NCBI GenBank assembly: GCA_021827205.1
Contig: JAKAWV010000025.1
Span: forward strand, 1 to 42,057
Source: Pseudomonadota bacterium
GTDB taxonomy: Bacteria; Pseudomonadota; Gammaproteobacteria; Xanthomonadales; Rhodanobacteraceae
Length of the DNA: 42,057 nt
Direction: 5' to 3'
Shown: positions 41,101-42,057 of the stretch, one piece after another
Position numbering within the stretch: the stretch's first letter is position 1
Layout: every line of letters begins with the position of its first letter
Notes under the pieces: model-generated
Told to the model about the DNA's origin: nothing
Database searches by the model: none
Seen by the model: the letters and a program-made list of their open reading frames with translations, nothing else
Position numbers and translations under genes: made by a program

Positions 41101-42057
41101 GCGGCACGGGTGCGACCACGATCGACACGGCGGGGGCACTGACGATCGGCGCCAACGTCAGTGGCGGCACGGTCAGTCTCGATGGCAACGGCGGTCTGAC
41201 GCTCAATGCGAATGTCGACAGCGGCACGGGCACGCTGACGCTGGGCTCGGGCGGCGCGATCGATCAGACGGGCGGCATTCTGACGGCCAACACGCTGACG
41301 GGCAGCGCGGCGGGGAGCGTGACGCTCAACGAGGCCAACCTGATCGGCACGCTGGGCAGTTTCAATGCGGCGAACTTCAGCTTGAGCAACGCGCAAGCCT
41401 TGGCGGTCAATGGTCCGTTGACGACGACCGGCAATACCGGGGCGATCAATCTGACCACGACCAGCGGTGCGTTGAGCGTGAACACCGGCCTGACGGGCGG
41501 GGCGATTGGTCTGAGCTCGGCGGGCAATCTGGCGCTGAGTCAGAGCATCAGCGGCAGCACGTTGACGCTGGACTCGGGCGGCGCGATCGATCAGACGGGC
41601 GGCATTCTGACGGCCAACACGCTGACGGGCAGCGCGGCGGGGAGCGTGACGCTCAACGAGGCCAACCTGATCGGCAACCTGGGTTCTTTCACGGCGACCG
41701 GATTCAGCCTGACCAACAATCAGGCGCTGACGGTGGGCAGTGGCGCCACGGTGGATGGTGGCAACAGCATGGCGCTGACGACGACGACGGGCGATCTGAC
41801 CATCAACGGCACTGTCCAGGGTACGACGACCACGCTCAAATCGGCGGGCGCGATCACTGAAGGCACGGGCGGCGTGATCAATGCCGGCACGTTGACCGGC
41901 AGCTCGGCCACGAACACGACGCTGGGTGGTGCCAACCTGATCGGCAATCTGGGTCCTTTCACGGCGACCGGATTCAGCCTGACCAACAATCAGGCGCTGA
42001 CGGTGGGCAGTGGCGCCACGGTGGATGGTGGCAACAGCATGGCGCTGACGACGACGA
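38181..42057 (+). CDS. TpsA exoprotein, filamentous-haemagglutinin-like (runs off window)
   Basis: An open frame of 1292 codons to the window edge, 12 bp after tpsB; GAGGGG is the ribosome binding site. A long basic N-region (33 residues) precedes a hydrophobic core (34-55) ending SALA, an extended signal peptide typical of very large exoproteins. The TPS domain that TpsB recognises spans about 58-310 (LLAINWNTFNVGANATVLFNQP, LIFGHIDSNGLIFLINTHGIIFG, LNVGGLLASTLDM). The phrase AGTWLLDPWNVTI (about 450) is common in this family. From about residue 640 the chain is made of Gly/Thr/Asn-rich repeats that should fold as a beta-helix. Candidate roles are adhesion or contact-dependent competition; the deciding C-terminus lies outside the window. 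Confidence 0.93.
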   Translation, partial: MSKTMATKNSASRKPAHCTQAARNPRTTLPRRKLLSLSVSFAAVVAGTFLFCGSALAVPGLPPGTTPTGGVIVGGSGSISQSGDTTTINQSSGLLAINWNTFNVGANATVLFNQPSAAAIALNRILDQNPSLIFGHIDSNGLIFLINTHGIIFGPTAELNVGGLLASTLDMTPTDFMSRRFNLDAHGAVASVVNYGLINAASGGSVSLLGGQVTNNGLIVANYGHINLDGANRAVLDFGDNGLINIQVTGELKKQLDAEQAAVINNGTLRADSGTVILQATAARNLFTNLVNNTGNIIASGISSNGGVVRLVAAGGNTLDSGTIDASGMHGGTVQILSDQNVGVTGTINASGTQGGGSIRVGGGWHGGEGLPTAAVTYVGPTATLDANATQSGNGGSVVVWGNQGNNFYGTITADGGAQGGNGGQVETSAHTGLNVQGNVDASAVAGLAGTWLLDPWNVTIASGGTAFSNPFSATATSTIDPTGIDTALTGGTSVVVFTGSSGTTQNGDIVVNSPITASGAGSLYLKAAGSIFLNANISSSNSTTPLNLYLWANYGGTTSGSTYSSNATCTSSTACVVDIGDTGNASITTGGGSVDVETGGGGALNIGSTGITGSINTGSGALTVNATGIVQSVSVGNSILAGAATFNAGAGVLTLGNTGNDFTGAVSLNNSGAYAVTLNNGSNALTLGSSSVGSGTLTVSGTGITQGTGASITQAAGAGAATFNAGAGVLTLGNAGNDFTGAVSLNNSGAYAVTLNNGGNALTLGSSSVGSGTLTVGGTGITQGTGTSITQAAGAGAATFNAGAGALTLGNTGNDFQGTVSATGAGVSLADANNLNVLALTDNNNGNVNLTAGGTLTLPASGINAGTGNLTLASDGGALTSSGTLSGSNVSLSGSTGLVLNGNVSATGTLTLTSNATIDQTGGILTANTLTGSAAGSVTLNEANLIGNLGSFTATGFSLTNNQALDVSGAVSGGTGATTIDTAGALTIGANVSGGTVSLDGNGGLTLNANVDSGTGTLTLGSGGAIDQTGGILTANTLTGSAAGSVTLNEANLIGTLGSFNAANFSLSNAQALAVNGPLTTTGNTGAINLTTTSGALSVNTGLTGGAIGLSSAGNLALSQSISGSTLTLDSGGAIDQTGGILTANTLTGSAAGSVTLNEANLIGNLGSFTATGFSLTNNQALTVGSGATVDGGNSMALTTTTGDLTINGTVQGTTTTLKSAGAITEGTGGVINAGTLTGSSATNTTLGGANLIGNLGPFTATGFSLTNNQALTVGSGATVDGGNSMALTTT
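40104..40629 (+). repeat. 231-bp tandem repeat inside tpsA
   Basis: Copies start at 40104, 40335 and 40566 with an exact 231-bp period (77 codons). The first two are full length and nearly identical; the third diverges after about 64 bp. Each unit begins near GCCGGCGCGGCGACG and encodes AGAATFNAGAGVLTLG, then GNDFTGAVSLNNSGAYAVTL. High DNA identity implies recent duplication or gene conversion. Confidence 0.93.
40933..41729 (+). repeat. dispersed repeat family inside tpsA
   Basis: A block beginning CGATCGATCAGACGGG occurs at 40933, 41257 and 41584 (spacing 324 and 327 bp, 108 and 109 codons). It encodes IDQTGGILTANTLTGSAAGS and continues VTLNEANLIG. Copies 1 and 3 stay alike for about 146 bp, through LGSFTATGFSLTNNQAL, whereas copy 2 diverges after about 92 bp. 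Confidence 0.9.
41661..42057 (+). repeat. 270-bp-spaced repeat at the end of the window in tpsA
   Basis: The 127 bp at 41661-41787 recur at 41931-42057 with two visible substitutions (aacct/aatct and gttct/gtcct). The spacing is 270 bp (90 codons). Both encode ANLIGNLG, GFSLTNNQALTVGSGATVDG and GNSMALTTT. The second copy reaches the window edge, so the array probably continues. Confidence 0.9.

Noticed and set aside
40104-42057. Regularly spaced repeats as a CRISPR array
   Set aside because: Repeats are far too long, lie in one open reading frame and have codon-multiple periods; they are protein repeats of TpsA.

Overview
The window is GC-rich (about 62-64 % in the lines I counted), densely coding DNA from a Gram-negative bacterium. 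The gene content suggests a gammaproteobacterium of the Xanthomonadaceae/Rhodanobacteraceae group: a type VI secretion (T6SS) locus with a Ser/Thr kinase/phosphatase/FHA control branch, a kinase fused to a formylglycine-generating-enzyme-like domain, and a two-partner secretion pair. The taxonomic call is inference from gene style, not from a marker gene.

Layout. (1) 1-4.1 kb, housekeeping and accessory flank: the tail of an unknown gene, a minus-strand operon (DUF6249-like membrane protein, ECF sigma factor, small two-helix membrane protein that may be its anti-sigma partner), a frameshifted isoprenylcysteine-methyltransferase-like gene, a CPBP-family membrane protease and a small minus-strand gene. 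(2) 4.1-4.9 kb: a gap of about 775 bp with a perfect 18-nt palindrome. (3) 4.88-14.68 kb: T6SS sheath, tube, baseplate and recycling genes tssB, tssC, hcp, tagJ, tssE, tssF, tssG, clpV. (4) 14.7-17.4 kb: a lower-GC island of proteins I cannot match to named families. One looks like a clan-CD (caspase-fold) cysteine peptidase, one looks like a kinase-fold enzyme, and several small or frameshifted ORFs surround them. (5) 17.4-21.9 kb: PAAR tip protein, a TPR-methyltransferase fusion, VgrG and a DUF6931-like protein. (6) 21.9-36.0 kb: FHA protein, tssK, tssL (with OmpA-like domain), tssM, tagF, pppA, ppkA and a SHOCT-like membrane protein. (7) 36.2-42.06 kb: a two-partner secretion pair, with an Omp85-type TpsB transporter followed by a large repeat-bearing TpsA exoprotein that runs off the window.

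How it works together. TssB/TssC form the contractile sheath around the Hcp tube, with VgrG and PAAR at the tip, TssE/F/G/K as baseplate, TssL/TssM as membrane complex and ClpV recycling the sheath. PpkA and PppA should set a phosphorylation switch read by the FHA protein. The same short Thr motif (D-x-T-V/I-V-K/R-P) occurs four times in the PpkA N-terminus and once in the TssL N-terminus, which points to the phosphosites. TagF carries a C-terminal region that resembles a dead PP2C phosphatase. No TssA and no TssJ are visible. The island between clpV and the PAAR/VgrG genes is the best candidate for an undescribed effector system.
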